From contig JBAZXW010000007.1 in NCBI GenBank assembly GCA_041659605.1, positions 1-64,000 on the forward strand: a DNA stretch of 64,000 bases, written 5' to 3'. The notes under the pieces are model-generated. The model saw only the letters and a program-made list of their open reading frames with translations. It was not told the DNA's origin and ran no database searches. The position numbers and the translations under genes were made by a program. The stretch comes from Solimonas sp041659605. GTDB lineage: Bacteria > Pseudomonadota > Gammaproteobacteria > Nevskiales > Nevskiaceae. Positions 50,184 to 60,000 of the stretch are shown here, piece by piece (positions within the stretch are counted from its first letter, which is position 1; every line of letters begins with the position of its first letter).

Positions 50184-50597
50184 GTGGATCATGCAATGCA
50201 GGTCCTGGATAGCACGCTGGAGCGTGCCCTGTTGAATATCTACAAAATCAGCGGCCTGCGGGTCGGCGGCGCTCTTTCCGTTGCGGCGCTGCAGCGCGCA
50301 TGGTCGCAGACCGGGCTGCGCGACGACGACTTCCGCGATGCCGTGCGCATTCTGCTGCGGCGCGGCCTGCTGGAAGTGCGTGACCGACCGGATGCGATGG
50401 ACGTGATGCTGACGGCGGCGGGCGCGGAGCGTCTGCAGGCCGATGCATTCCGCAATCCCACCGAAGACCCCGATCTTGAAGACGTGCACGCCCTCGAGAC
50501 GGTGCGCGCCCGCGTCCTGGCGCGACGGCGCGGCTGGACCGGCAGCCGCAGGCGGCGCGACGATGATCGACAGACGGAATCGACGAGTATTCATTAG
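50184..50597 (+). CDS. Small protein of unknown function
   Basis: A 137-residue protein with no family I recognise. The first two thirds are helical (TLERALLNIYKISGLRVGG, FRDAVRILLRRGLLEVRD), with a spacing compatible with a winged helix. The tail is strongly basic (ARVLARRRGWTGSRRRRDD). The GTG start has an AGGAA 9 bases upstream; an ATG three codons on is possible. It lies 81 bases before the REC-EAL gene and may belong to its unit, perhaps as a DNA-binding or adaptor protein, which is speculative. Confidence 0.6.
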   Translation: MDHAMQVLDSTLERALLNIYKISGLRVGGALSVAALQRAWSQTGLRDDDFRDAVRILLRRGLLEVRDRPDAMDVMLTAAGAERLQADAFRNPTEDPDLEDVHALETVRARVLARRRGWTGSRRRRDDDRQTESTSIH

Positions 50598-50678
50598 CGA
50601 CCTGTCGCGCCCGCGACCGCGACCGCTTGGGCTGTTGCCGCGACGACAGGCCGTAACGCTGCAGACACGGGAGGGCGG

Positions 50679-51881
50679 ATGGACAAACGTAATGCAGCGC
50701 TGACGGCACTGGTCGTCGACGATTCCCGCACGATTCGCGAACTGGTGTCGGCGATGCTGGAAGCCCAGGGCATCGGCCATGTCGCGCAGGCGGAGGACGG
50801 CGTGTCCGCGTTCCGCGCGATTGACCAGCTCGAAAAGCCGGTGGACCTGCTGTTCTGCGACCTGGCGATGCCGGGCGTCGACGGCGTCGAGACCCTGCGC
50901 GGCCTGGCCGCGCGCAATATCCAGGCGGGCGTCGTGCTGCTGTCGGGTGTCGATCCCAAGCTGATCAAGACCGTGGCCGACATGGCCGAACAGCTCGGCC
51001 TGCGCGTGCTCGGATCGGTCGCCAAGCCGTTCCGCGAGGAGCAGATCGCCGAGGTGGTCGCGCAGTATCACCGCATCTATGCCCCCAAGCGCGGACGTCC
51101 GGCGCTGACGATCACCGGACAGGAGCTCGACGCGGCGATCGACGACAATCGCATTGAGGTCTTCTATCAGCCGAAAATCCGCCTGTCGGACAACCGGGTT
51201 GCCGGCGTCGAAGCCCTGGTCCGGATGCGTCACCCGGCCTATGGATTGATCCAGCCGGACGCCTTCATCGACGTTGCCGAAGAGTCCTCCAAGCGCATCA
51301 CGCGCCTGACGCTGGCGGTGCTCGCCAAGGCCATCGCCCAGGCGGGCGAGTGGCATCGCGCCGGGCTGGAGCTGGGACTGGCGGTCAACGTGTCGACGCA
51401 GGCCCTGCGCCGTCTCGATCTGCCCGACATGGTCGAGGACATGTCGTCGAAGGCCGGGGTCGATCACACCACGATCACGATGGAGCTGACCGAAAGCCAG
51501 GTGATGGGCACGGCCGAGATCCTGCACATCCTGTCGCGCTTCCGTCTGCGCAACTTCAAGCTGTCCATCGACGACTTCGGCACCGGTCATTCGAGTCTGG
51601 CGCGGCTGCGGCGCCTGCCGTTCACCGAGCTCAAGATCGACCGCTCCTTCGTCGACGGCGCTGCCGACGACGCCGACCTGCAATCGATCCTGACCAGCAG
51701 CATCGAGCTCGGCAAGCGCCTGCGCATGACCGTCGTTGCCGAAGGCGTCGAGCGCTGGGCCGATTGGCGCCTGCTCGAACGGCTGGGCTGCGACCAGGTC
51801 CAGGGCTACATCGCCTCGCTGCCGATCGCGGCGTCCGACATCCCTAGCTTCGTCAAGCGCTGGACCGAACGCGCGGCTTGA
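50679..51881 (+). CDS. REC-EAL cyclic di-GMP phosphodiesterase
   Basis: A 400-residue response regulator with an EAL output. The receiver domain (about residues 8-130) has phospho-acceptor Asp61 (FCDLAMPG) and Lys in VAKPF. The EAL domain (about 140-395) keeps catalytic Glu178 in VEALVRM, NVS, ELTESQ, the DDFGTG loop, KIDRSF, EGVE and QGY, so it should be an active phosphodiesterase turning c-di-GMP into pGpG. No cognate kinase is adjacent. In an organism with a Clp-like regulator, c-di-GMP could link this protein to that pathway, which is inference. Confidence 0.92.
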   Translation: MDKRNAALTALVVDDSRTIRELVSAMLEAQGIGHVAQAEDGVSAFRAIDQLEKPVDLLFCDLAMPGVDGVETLRGLAARNIQAGVVLLSGVDPKLIKTVADMAEQLGLRVLGSVAKPFREEQIAEVVAQYHRIYAPKRGRPALTITGQELDAAIDDNRIEVFYQPKIRLSDNRVAGVEALVRMRHPAYGLIQPDAFIDVAEESSKRITRLTLAVLAKAIAQAGEWHRAGLELGLAVNVSTQALRRLDLPDMVEDMSSKAGVDHTTITMELTESQVMGTAEILHILSRFRLRNFKLSIDDFGTGHSSLARLRRLPFTELKIDRSFVDGAADDADLQSILTSSIELGKRLRMTVVAEGVERWADWRLLERLGCDQVQGYIASLPIAASDIPSFVKRWTERAA

Positions 51882-51967
51882 TCCTGGTCAGCGTGTGACC
51901 TGAGCTTGCTTTGCTAAGCTGTCGGGCGCGAGCAAGCCTCGCGCCCGATCAGGCAGGCACATTCGGA

Positions 51968-53674
51968 ATGAATTCCAACGGCCATCATTTCGGCTGGGAG
52001 ACGTGGCACCGATTCAAGCGCTCGATCGGCGCGTACCTGTCGTCCAGGGACGGGCGAAAATCGGTCGGAATGCTGGTGCTGCTGGTCGCGTTCCTGGTCG
52101 TCATCAACGGCCTGAACGTGGTCAACAGCTACGTCGGCCGCGACTTCATCTCGGCGATCGAGAACCGCGATCGCAGCCAGTTCATCTCGCAGGCCTGGCT
52201 CTACGTCGGCGTCTTCGTCCTGTCCACGGTGACGACGGTGATCTATCGCTACCTGGAAGAGCGCCTGGGACTGCTGTGGCGTACCTGGCAAACGCGCCAG
52301 ATCCTCGACCGCTATCTCGCGCAGCAGGCGTATTACCGCATCGAGGACGGCGGCCAGCTGGAGAATCCGGACCAGCGCATCGCCGAGGACGTGCGCAGCT
52401 TCACGGCGACGACGCTGTCCTTCGTGCTGATGATGCTCAACGCCTCATTCACGGTGGTCGCGTTCTCCGGCGTGCTGTGGTCGATCAGCCCGCGCCTGTT
52501 CGTCGTCGCGGTGGTCTACGCGCTGATCGGTTCGATGCTCACGGTGCTGCTCGGCCGGCGCCTGATCGGGCTCAACAACCAGCAGCTCGACAAGGAAGCC
52601 AACTTCCGCTCGGACCTGATGAAGGTGCGCGCGAACGCCGGCTCGGTCGCGCTGCTGCATCGCGAGGGCCATGTGCATCACCGGTTGATGCAGCGCTTCG
52701 ACGAGATCGTCGGCAACACGCGGCGCATGATCTCGGTGAACCGCAACCTCGGCTATTTCACCAACGGCTACAACTACCTGATGCAGATCATCCCGGCGCT
52801 GATCGTCGCGCCGCTGTTCATGCAGGGCGACGTGCCCTTCGGCGTCGTCACGCAATCGGCGATGGCGTTTTCGGCCTTGATGGGCGCGTTCTCGCTGGCG
52901 ATCACGCAGTTCCAGCAGATCTCGTCCTACGCCGCGGTGATCGGCCGTCTCGGCCGCCTGGTCGACGCGATGGACCATGCCTGTGCCGCCACCGAGTCGC
53001 CGATCGAGGTCCGCGAGCAGAACGGCAGCCTCGTCTACGAGCGGCTGACGCTGCGTAACGCCGATGGGCAGGTGTCCGTGCGCGAGCTGAGCCTGACCAT
53101 CAAGCGCGGCCAGCGCGTGCTGATCACCGGCGCGCGTGGTGCCGCCAAGCTTGGCTTGTTCAAAGCCACCGCCGGCCTGCAATGCCAGGGCGAAGGGCGG
53201 ATCACGCGGCCTGATCCTTCGGCGATCCTGTTCGTTCCGGAACTGCCGTATCTGCCGCACGGCAGCCTGCGCGACCTGCTGCTGCGCTTTGATACCGGTG
53301 ACGGCAGCCGCGATGGCGAGATGCTCCGGGTACTGCAGCGACTGCATCTCGACAGCATTGTCGACCAGACCGGCGGCCTGGGCATCGAGCGCGACTGGAG
53401 CAATTCGCTGGGCATCAGCGAACAGGCCGGGCTGGTGGTTGCGCGCGTGCTGCTGGCCAAGCCGCAGTTCGTGTTCTTCGACCGCATGAACGTGGCGATG
53501 GACCACACGCGCATCGAACGCGTACTGCGCCAGCTGATCGCCGACGACATCACCTACATCGTGATCGGCAAACCGGCGGACGCGTCGGACTACTTCGACG
53601 CGGCTCTCCATATCGAGGCCGACGGCAGCTGGACCTGGCGCAGCCTCACGAAGATGCAGACGGCCCCAGCGTGA
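51968..53674 (+). CDS. SbmA/BacA-like ABC transporter with degenerate nucleotide-binding domain
   Basis: A 568-residue half transporter of the ABC_membrane_2 (SbmA/BacA/YddA) family. About six transmembrane segments span residues about 28-330, with YRIEDGGQLENPDQRIAEDV and LMKVRANAGSVALLHREG typical of the group. The C-terminal ABC domain is unusual: Walker A reads GARGAAKL (388-395) in place of GxxGxGK(S/T), Walker B is FVFFDRMN with Arg506 where the catalytic Glu should be, the signature is LGISEQAG, and the switch His is replaced in VIGKPAD. ATP hydrolysis therefore looks doubtful. SbmA itself lacks an ABC domain and is proton-driven. The 3' end overlaps the convergent GH94-type gene by 29 bases. 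Confidence 0.85.
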   Translation: MNSNGHHFGWETWHRFKRSIGAYLSSRDGRKSVGMLVLLVAFLVVINGLNVVNSYVGRDFISAIENRDRSQFISQAWLYVGVFVLSTVTTVIYRYLEERLGLLWRTWQTRQILDRYLAQQAYYRIEDGGQLENPDQRIAEDVRSFTATTLSFVLMMLNASFTVVAFSGVLWSISPRLFVVAVVYALIGSMLTVLLGRRLIGLNNQQLDKEANFRSDLMKVRANAGSVALLHREGHVHHRLMQRFDEIVGNTRRMISVNRNLGYFTNGYNYLMQIIPALIVAPLFMQGDVPFGVVTQSAMAFSALMGAFSLAITQFQQISSYAAVIGRLGRLVDAMDHACAATESPIEVREQNGSLVYERLTLRNADGQVSVRELSLTIKRGQRVLITGARGAAKLGLFKATAGLQCQGEGRITRPDPSAILFVPELPYLPHGSLRDLLLRFDTGDGSRDGEMLRVLQRLHLDSIVDQTGGLGIERDWSNSLGISEQAGLVVARVLLAKPQFVFFDRMNVAMDHTRIERVLRQLIADDITYIVIGKPADASDYFDAALHIEADGSWTWRSLTKMQTAPA

Positions 53675-56600
53675 CGACGACGCGGTGTACCGCGTCGTCT
53701 TTCAGCGCAAGTTGTGCGACGCCGTCCTGCACCGCCAGTGGCGCGCCGTCTAGCGTGACCGCGACCACGGCTGCGCTGCAGCGCTGCGGATTGAGTACCT
53801 CGATCTCGTAGCGCGCGTTGCGTCCGGCCGGGCGGTAGCTGATGCGGTAAGCGGGCCAGTCGTCCGGCACGCAGGGCTGCAGTTCGAGCGTGCGGCCGTC
53901 GACAATGCGCAGGCCGAGCACCGACTCGACCGCGATGCGCCAGGCCCAGCCGGCCGATCCGGTGTACCAGGTCCAGCCGCCGCGGCCGACGTGCGGCGGC
54001 GCGCCGTAGACATCCGCGGCGATCACGTAAGGCTCGACCTGGTAGCGCGCCAGCGCCACGGCGTCACGCGTGTGCCAGGCAGGGCTGAGCATCGTCAGCA
54101 GCTGCGCCGCGCGGTCGCGGCGGCCGAGCTTCGCCAGCGCGGCGACGACCCAACACGCGGCATGCGTGTACTGGCCGCCGTTCTCGCGCACGCCAGCGAC
54201 ATAGCCCTTGATGTAGCCGGGATCCTGCGGCAGATCGACGAAGGGCGGCGTCAGCAGGCGGATCAGGCCGTCGCGCTCGCTGATCAGCTGCGCTTCCGCG
54301 GCGTCGATCGCCTGCGTCGCACGCTCGGCCGGCGCCGCGCCGGACAGCACCGCCCAGGCTTGCGCAAGGCCGTCGATGCGGCACTCCGCATTGTCCTTTG
54401 TGCCCAGCGGCGTGCCGTCATCGAAGTACGCGCGCCGGTACCAGGCGCCGTCCCAGCCATCGGTGTTGAGCGCGGTGTGCAGCGCGTCGCGGTAGGCGGC
54501 GTAACGTGCCGCGCGAGCCGTCTCGCCGCGCCGCTGTGCCAGCACGATGAACGGCGCGAGCAGGTCGTAGAGGAAGAAGCCGAGCCACACGCTCTCGCCG
54601 CGGCCTTCGCGGCCGATGCGATTCATGCCGTCGTTCCAGTCGCCGGTGCCCATCAGCGGCAGGCCGTGCGCACCGCGCGTCAGCGAGTGGTCGATCGCGC
54701 GGCAGCAATGTTCATACAGCGGTGCGGACTCGTCGGCGACCTGCGGCTGCAGATAGTGCTCCTCCTGGCCCGGCGCCAGCTCCGGCGCCTGCAGAAAGGG
54801 CACTGTCTCGTCATAGATCGCCGTGTCGCCGCTGTCGCGGACGTAACGGTAAGTCACGTAGGGCAGCCACAGCAGATCGTCGGCGAAGCGCGTGCGCGCG
54901 CCGCGTACGATCGGATCCTCGTGCCACCAGTGCAGCACGTCGCCTTCGACGAACTGGCGTTGCGCGTGCAGCAGGATCTGCGCACGCGTGCGCTGCGGCC
55001 ACAGCAGCGCGAGATTTCCGGCGTCCTGTAGCTGGTCGCGGAAGCCGTAGGCGCCACTCGACTGGTAGAAGGCCGTGCGCGCCCAGATGCGACTGGCGAG
55101 CGCCTGGTAGGGCAGCCAGCCGTTGACCATCGCGTCGATCTCCGGCGCCGGCGTCTCGACGTGCAGCCCATCGAGGCCGTCGATCCAGAACTGCCGCACC
55201 TCGGCAAAGGCGGCGTCGATCGTCTCCGCTGTCGCATAGCGCGCGACCAGCGCCCGCAGTTCATCCGGACTCGTCGCTTCACCAAGTACGAAGTGGACGC
55301 GCTCGCTCGCGCCGGGGGCCAGCGTCAGCGTCCGCTGCTGCGCGAAGCAGGGGTCGAGACCGCCACCGCTGCGGCTGTCGAGGCGGCCGTCGCGCAGCGC
55401 CTGCGGATCGCGCGTGCTGCGATTCACGCCGACGAAGCTGCGACGGTCGCAGCCGTAGCCGGCGTCGACACCGCCGATCGCGTAAGCGAAGGCGATGCCG
55501 CCTGCGAAATCGCCCGCGTCGTCGCTGCGCGCGCACAGCGCGCCGTGTTCGCGCCAGGTGTGGATCGGCCGCTGCGCGTCGGGCAGCGTGCCCAGTACAA
55601 GGCGTTGGTAGCCGAACGCCGACAGCCGCCGCGGCTGCGTGCCAGTGTTGCGCAGTTCGAGTGTCACGATCTTCAGCGGATCATGGCGCGCGACAAACAT
55701 CGTCACCGCCTGTTCGAGACGGTGCGAGGTCGAGGCGAAGCGCGAATAGCCGAATCCGTGGACGGCTTCGTGTGCGACCGGCGCCGGCGCGGGCCCCGGC
55801 AGCGGCGACCAGTACACGCCGCTGTCCTCGTCGCGCAGGTAGAACGCCTCCTCGTGCGGATCGCGCACCGGATCCGCTGACCACGGCGTCAGGCGGTTGA
55901 GCTGGCTGTTGCGACTCCAGGTCCCGCCGGCGCCGGTCTCGCTGACCAGGAAGCCGAAGCGCTCGTTGGCAATCACGTTGATCCACGGCATAGGCGGCAG
56001 CGCCGGCGCGTCGCCGCGCCACGGCAGATCGATGTGGTATTCGCGACCATCGGCGGAAAAGCCGTGATTAATCCCCTCTCCCCCACGAATGTGGGGGAGG
56101 GGGCTAGGGTGAGGGGGGCGTGCGGCGCGCGCGGATGCCTGCGCGCCGGCTCTGCCGGCGCCCCTCACCGCGTTTGGCTGGATCGGGACTGACTCAATGT
56201 CAGTCCCGCTTGAGCCAAACGCCCTCTCCCCACTGTCGTCGGGCGAGGGAGTATGAAGAAACGCCACCGCCCCATGCCGTGTGGCGATGTTCGTCACCGC
56301 CGCATGATCCTCCGCCAGGCCCAGCAAGAACCCGATCTCCCGCGTCTCTCCCGGTTCCAGCGTCACGCCGGTACGCAGCGCGAACACCGGATCGAGCACG
56401 TTGCCGACGCTGCCCTGCAGCGCCAGCGCCGGCCGCGCGACGCTGCGGCCGCGGCCGAGCACGTGCACGCGGTCGGTGTCCCAACTGTCGGCAGCCGCGC
56501 CGGTCATCGCATGGAAGATTGCCGGCCAACGCTCGTCGTGTCCGCGCGGGCGCCGCTTCGCGACCAGCAGGCCGTGCGCCGCGTCGCACTCGGTCTGCAC

Positions 56601-57053
56601 GAACAGCTTGAGGAAGCAGGGATGGTTCAGATCCGCCTGCGGGTGCGCGAGCGCGATCTCGATGTAGCTCGTGATTTCGATCCTTCGCGTCCTTCCGCTG
56701 TCGTTGCGCAGGCTCAGGCGCCGGATCTCGACATCGTCCCGCGCGTCCACGCGCACGGTCAGCGTGCTCGCGATGCCCTGCGCGCTGCGCGCGTAGGTGA
56801 CCGCATTCGCGGTCGCGTCGCAGCGAAAGGTGTCACCGCCATCCGGCACCGGCTGCAAGCCTGCCGACCACAGCGCGTCCGAATCGACGTCGCGCAGATA
56901 AACGAAGAAGCCATGCGCGTCCTCGACCGCATCCGCCGGCCAGCGGTTCAACGCGATCCAGTTCCAGGTCGAGCGGCCGCCGCCGGCCGCCGTCAGGCAG
57001 ACGCGGTAGCTGCCGGTGCCCAGTTCGTGCAGTGCGTGCGGGTTCGTCGGCAT
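53646..57053 (-). CDS. GH94-type glycoside phosphorylase/hydrolase domain protein
   Basis: A 1135-residue protein related to GH94 and the C-terminal part of cyclic beta-1,2-glucan synthases. Two beta-sandwich modules (SYRVCLTAAGGGRSTWNWIA at the start and FGFLVSETGAGGTWSRNSQL near residue 375) precede an (alpha/alpha)6 barrel. The barrel contains GAYGFRDQLQD, HWWHEDP, GTGDWNDGMN at 802-811 with the putative general-acid Asp808, and GWTWYTGSAGWAWR. It lacks the GT84 glycosyltransferase half. It may phosphorolyse beta-glucans. The ATG at 57053 lies 1 base after the next gene. About 60 residues (268-328) derive from a composite palindromic repeat read in frame. No signal peptide is seen, so it is probably cytoplasmic. 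Confidence 0.87.
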   Translation of the reverse strand: MPTNPHALHELGTGSYRVCLTAAGGGRSTWNWIALNRWPADAVEDAHGFFVYLRDVDSDALWSAGLQPVPDGGDTFRCDATANAVTYARSAQGIASTLTVRVDARDDVEIRRLSLRNDSGRTRRIEITSYIEIALAHPQADLNHPCFLKLFVQTECDAAHGLLVAKRRPRGHDERWPAIFHAMTGAAADSWDTDRVHVLGRGRSVARPALALQGSVGNVLDPVFALRTGVTLEPGETREIGFLLGLAEDHAAVTNIATRHGAVAFLHTPSPDDSGERAFGSSGTDIESVPIQPNAVRGAGRAGAQASARAARPPHPSPLPHIRGGEGINHGFSADGREYHIDLPWRGDAPALPPMPWINVIANERFGFLVSETGAGGTWSRNSQLNRLTPWSADPVRDPHEEAFYLRDEDSGVYWSPLPGPAPAPVAHEAVHGFGYSRFASTSHRLEQAVTMFVARHDPLKIVTLELRNTGTQPRRLSAFGYQRLVLGTLPDAQRPIHTWREHGALCARSDDAGDFAGGIAFAYAIGGVDAGYGCDRRSFVGVNRSTRDPQALRDGRLDSRSGGGLDPCFAQQRTLTLAPGASERVHFVLGEATSPDELRALVARYATAETIDAAFAEVRQFWIDGLDGLHVETPAPEIDAMVNGWLPYQALASRIWARTAFYQSSGAYGFRDQLQDAGNLALLWPQRTRAQILLHAQRQFVEGDVLHWWHEDPIVRGARTRFADDLLWLPYVTYRYVRDSGDTAIYDETVPFLQAPELAPGQEEHYLQPQVADESAPLYEHCCRAIDHSLTRGAHGLPLMGTGDWNDGMNRIGREGRGESVWLGFFLYDLLAPFIVLAQRRGETARAARYAAYRDALHTALNTDGWDGAWYRRAYFDDGTPLGTKDNAECRIDGLAQAWAVLSGAAPAERATQAIDAAEAQLISERDGLIRLLTPPFVDLPQDPGYIKGYVAGVRENGGQYTHAACWVVAALAKLGRRDRAAQLLTMLSPAWHTRDAVALARYQVEPYVIAADVYGAPPHVGRGGWTWYTGSAGWAWRIAVESVLGLRIVDGRTLELQPCVPDDWPAYRISYRPAGRNARYEIEVLNPQRCSAAVVAVTLDGAPLAVQDGVAQLALKDDAVHRVVVTLGPSASS
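56073..56250. repeat. Composite palindromic repeat inside the GH94-type gene
   Basis: Three hairpins in a row: CTCCCCCAC-GAAT-GTGGGGGAG (56078-56099); nested arms GTTTGGCT (56172-56179) and CGGGACTGAC (56184-56193) with their complements (56199-56208, 56213-56220); and a CCCTCTCCCC...GGGCGAGGG pair around 56222-56249. The gene stays open throughout, encoding about 60 residues including HPSPLPHIRGGEG. Confidence 0.8.
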
Positions 57054-57054
57054 G

Positions 57055-60000
57055 TCAGGCGGTGCGGATGCGGATGCGCAGTGGGGAAGTACCTGCATCG
57101 ATCGTGACCGCGTCGCGGTCGAAGCGCAGCGCAGGTCCGTCATTGACATCGACCGCCTCTATCGCTCCAGGCAGCGGCGGCCGCAGCACAACGCGCCCGG
57201 CGATGCCCGGCTCCAGCTCGAACTGAAGCGTCGCGTCGTCGAGCCGCCGCAGCATGTAGCTCAGCGCGCCGCGCGTCGTCGGCAACTTCTGCACGCGCAC
57301 GCCATCGCCGGCCAGCCAGGCGGCGTCGACGCCGGCAGCAACGATCAGCGCGCCCTGCGTTTCGCTCTCGTACGCGAACAGGCTGCGCAGCGCGAGCACG
57401 TACTCGGCGGCGATCCAGGTGTGCGGCAGGTCGCCGAGATGCCCGGGCGTGTGCGGATCGCGCCAGGCGATCTCCGGCCACTGGTTCCAGGCCGGCGGCC
57501 GGCGATCGGCGAGCAGGAAGCGCAGCAGCTCCAGCGCCGCGTCGCGCCAGCCCAAGCGCACCAGCGTGCCGACGATGCGGACTTCGTAGGGCGTGTAATT
57601 GGCCCAGTCAATCTCGTCGCGGCGCTTGCGCCGCCAGTCGGCGAGATAGCGCGTGTAGGTCTGCTCGACCACGGCGCGGTCGAGCTGCGGCGGCAAATCG
57701 AGCAGCGTGATCAGGTTGGCTGTCGCGGTCGGATCGAAGTCCGCCCACTCGATGCTGCCGGGAACGAAGTCCAGCGACTTGCTTGCCCGTGTCGCGGCGA
57801 TCGACACGAACAGCGCTTCGGCAATGCGCCGCTGCAGGTCATCGCAGCGGTGTGCGAGAGCAGTTCGCCCATGGCAGCGCGCGAGCGCCGCCATGTCGCG
57901 CAGTCCGCGCACCGCCCAGGCATCGTCCCAGTACGCGTGTACCGGCTGCGCCAGATAGCCCTCGTGGCTCGCGGAGACCGGCAGCAGGCCGGTTTCGTCC
58001 AGCAGTCCGCCGATGCAGCCAACCGTGCGTTCGATCGATGGCCATAGCCCGTCGAGCAGCACCGTATCGGGCGCGAAGCGCTGATGGTCGGCAATGAGCG
58101 CGAGCCACTGGCCATGGCTGTCGTGCTCCACCAGCGGGTCTGCGCCCTTCGTATCCACGCAGCACGGCACGAAACCGTCCGCGCGCACCTGCGGCGCATA
58201 CCAGCGGATGAACTCGCCGACCGCATCGACATGGTTCATCCGCAGCAGCGCCGCCGCCATCACCGCGCCGTCACGAATCCACGACCGCCGATACCGCCGA
58301 GGCCCTGGCTGCAGCGCCGCGCCGTCGCGCGTCGCCAGGATGTGCGCCGTCGCGGTCCACGACGCGCGGATCGCGTCCGCCACATCGCCGGCAGCCGCGA
58401 GCATTGATGTCGGCACGACGCAGCCCCAGTCGAACGCCGGTTCGGCCGCGTCGGCGAGTTGGTCTGGCGCGGATGCTGCCGACAGCAGGACCTCGTCGCT
58501 CGCGCCGGCGTCGGTTTTCATCTCGAACGCGAGCACGCCCGTCGCGTAACTCTCGGGATCGTCGGTCTGCCAGTGACCGTCGTTCCCGCGAAAGCGGGAA
58601 TCCAGGGGCTGCGTCATGAATTGCATGCCCTCCGCGGCCCGCCACGCGCCGAACCGCGCCCCCCGATTCAACCCCCGCACCACCCCCTGTCCATCAATCC
58701 GCACCGCACCATCGCGCCACACGATCCGCCGAATCGGTGCCACACCCCCGAGCGTCCCCACGTGCTGCCACGGCGGTGTCACCTGAAACGGCCGGATCAG
58801 CACAAACAGTCGCGCCGCGAGCGCCTCGCCACTGCGATTCGCCAGCCGATACCTCAGCCGCAAGCGCCCGGACGCCGTCGCCTCCGCAGCAATATCGAGC
58901 GTCCACGCCGCCGCCTGCCAACGCACCGAAGGCTGCGGCATCCACCCGTCCTTCAGTGCCGGCTGCACGTGGACGTCCGCCCAGGTGTAGAGCCGATCGC
59001 CCACCCACAGCATCGGCTCGATCATCGCGCTGCCCAGCGCAAACTCGACGCGCCCATCCTCGTCGATCAGCGCGTCAGCGCGCGATTGCGGCGTGCCGAT
59101 CGGCGTCCACAGGCATTGCTCGCGCAGCAGCCAGCGTGGAAACGCGCCGCGCGGTTCCGAGGCCGCGACGTGCTGCCAGTACGCCTCCGGTGAGCGCGAG
59201 AACTCGAAGCTCTGCAGCCCCAGGCGCACGCCCACGCGCGCGTCGTGCAGTTCGAGCCGCAGATACCGGAGCTTCGCACCCGGCAACGCGACGTAACTGC
59301 GCGCGCCGCCGGCGCGGTCCGTTGCATACCGCGTCGTCCAGCGCTTGCCGGTCGTCGACGTGCGAATGCGGAACCCGTTCGCCGGCGCCGTAGCATCCCA
59401 CTCGATGATCACGCCGCCGAACGTCCGCGCCCGCGTCACGTCGAGCTGCAACCACGGCGCCGGGTCAACTGCCTGCGGCTTCCAGCCGGTCACCGTCAGC
59501 GCTTGCGCCGCGTCGCGGCCGGGCTGTGCGCTCGATGCGCTCGCGAGCGGTGCGTCGGCATCGTCGTCGACGATCGCGAGATCAGCGATCTCCAGCCATC
59601 CGCGTCCGCCCGCTCCATCTGTCGCCACGACCGCGAGCTCGATCGCGCCCAGTTCCTTGAGCGTGCCGCCATGCGACTGTCCCCACGCGAACTCGATCAG
59701 CCGGCTCGAAATCTCGTAACGCCGCCAGCGTGGGGACGGCTGGTGTGGCCTGATGACGTGCCGCCAGACATTGCGCCCGGAGGCGTCGACAAGCTTGAGT
59801 TCGAGATCGTGCGGCGAGGCCTTGCCACGCAGGCGGAAGCGCACCGTGTAGGACGCCGATGCGCGCCAGGTCTGCGGCCGACGGGCGACGACGAAACCGC
59901 CGCCGCCATGGAAGTCGACGTCGAGTCGAAGTGCCGTACCGAGCCGCGATCCCACGTCGGATAGCCGCAGCTCCGCCTGCCCGGACACGGCAGTCTCCCA

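Noticed and set aside
56073..56250. CRISPR-like cluster of repeats
   Set aside because: The dyads are three different palindromes without regular spacing or spacers, and there are no cas genes in the window.
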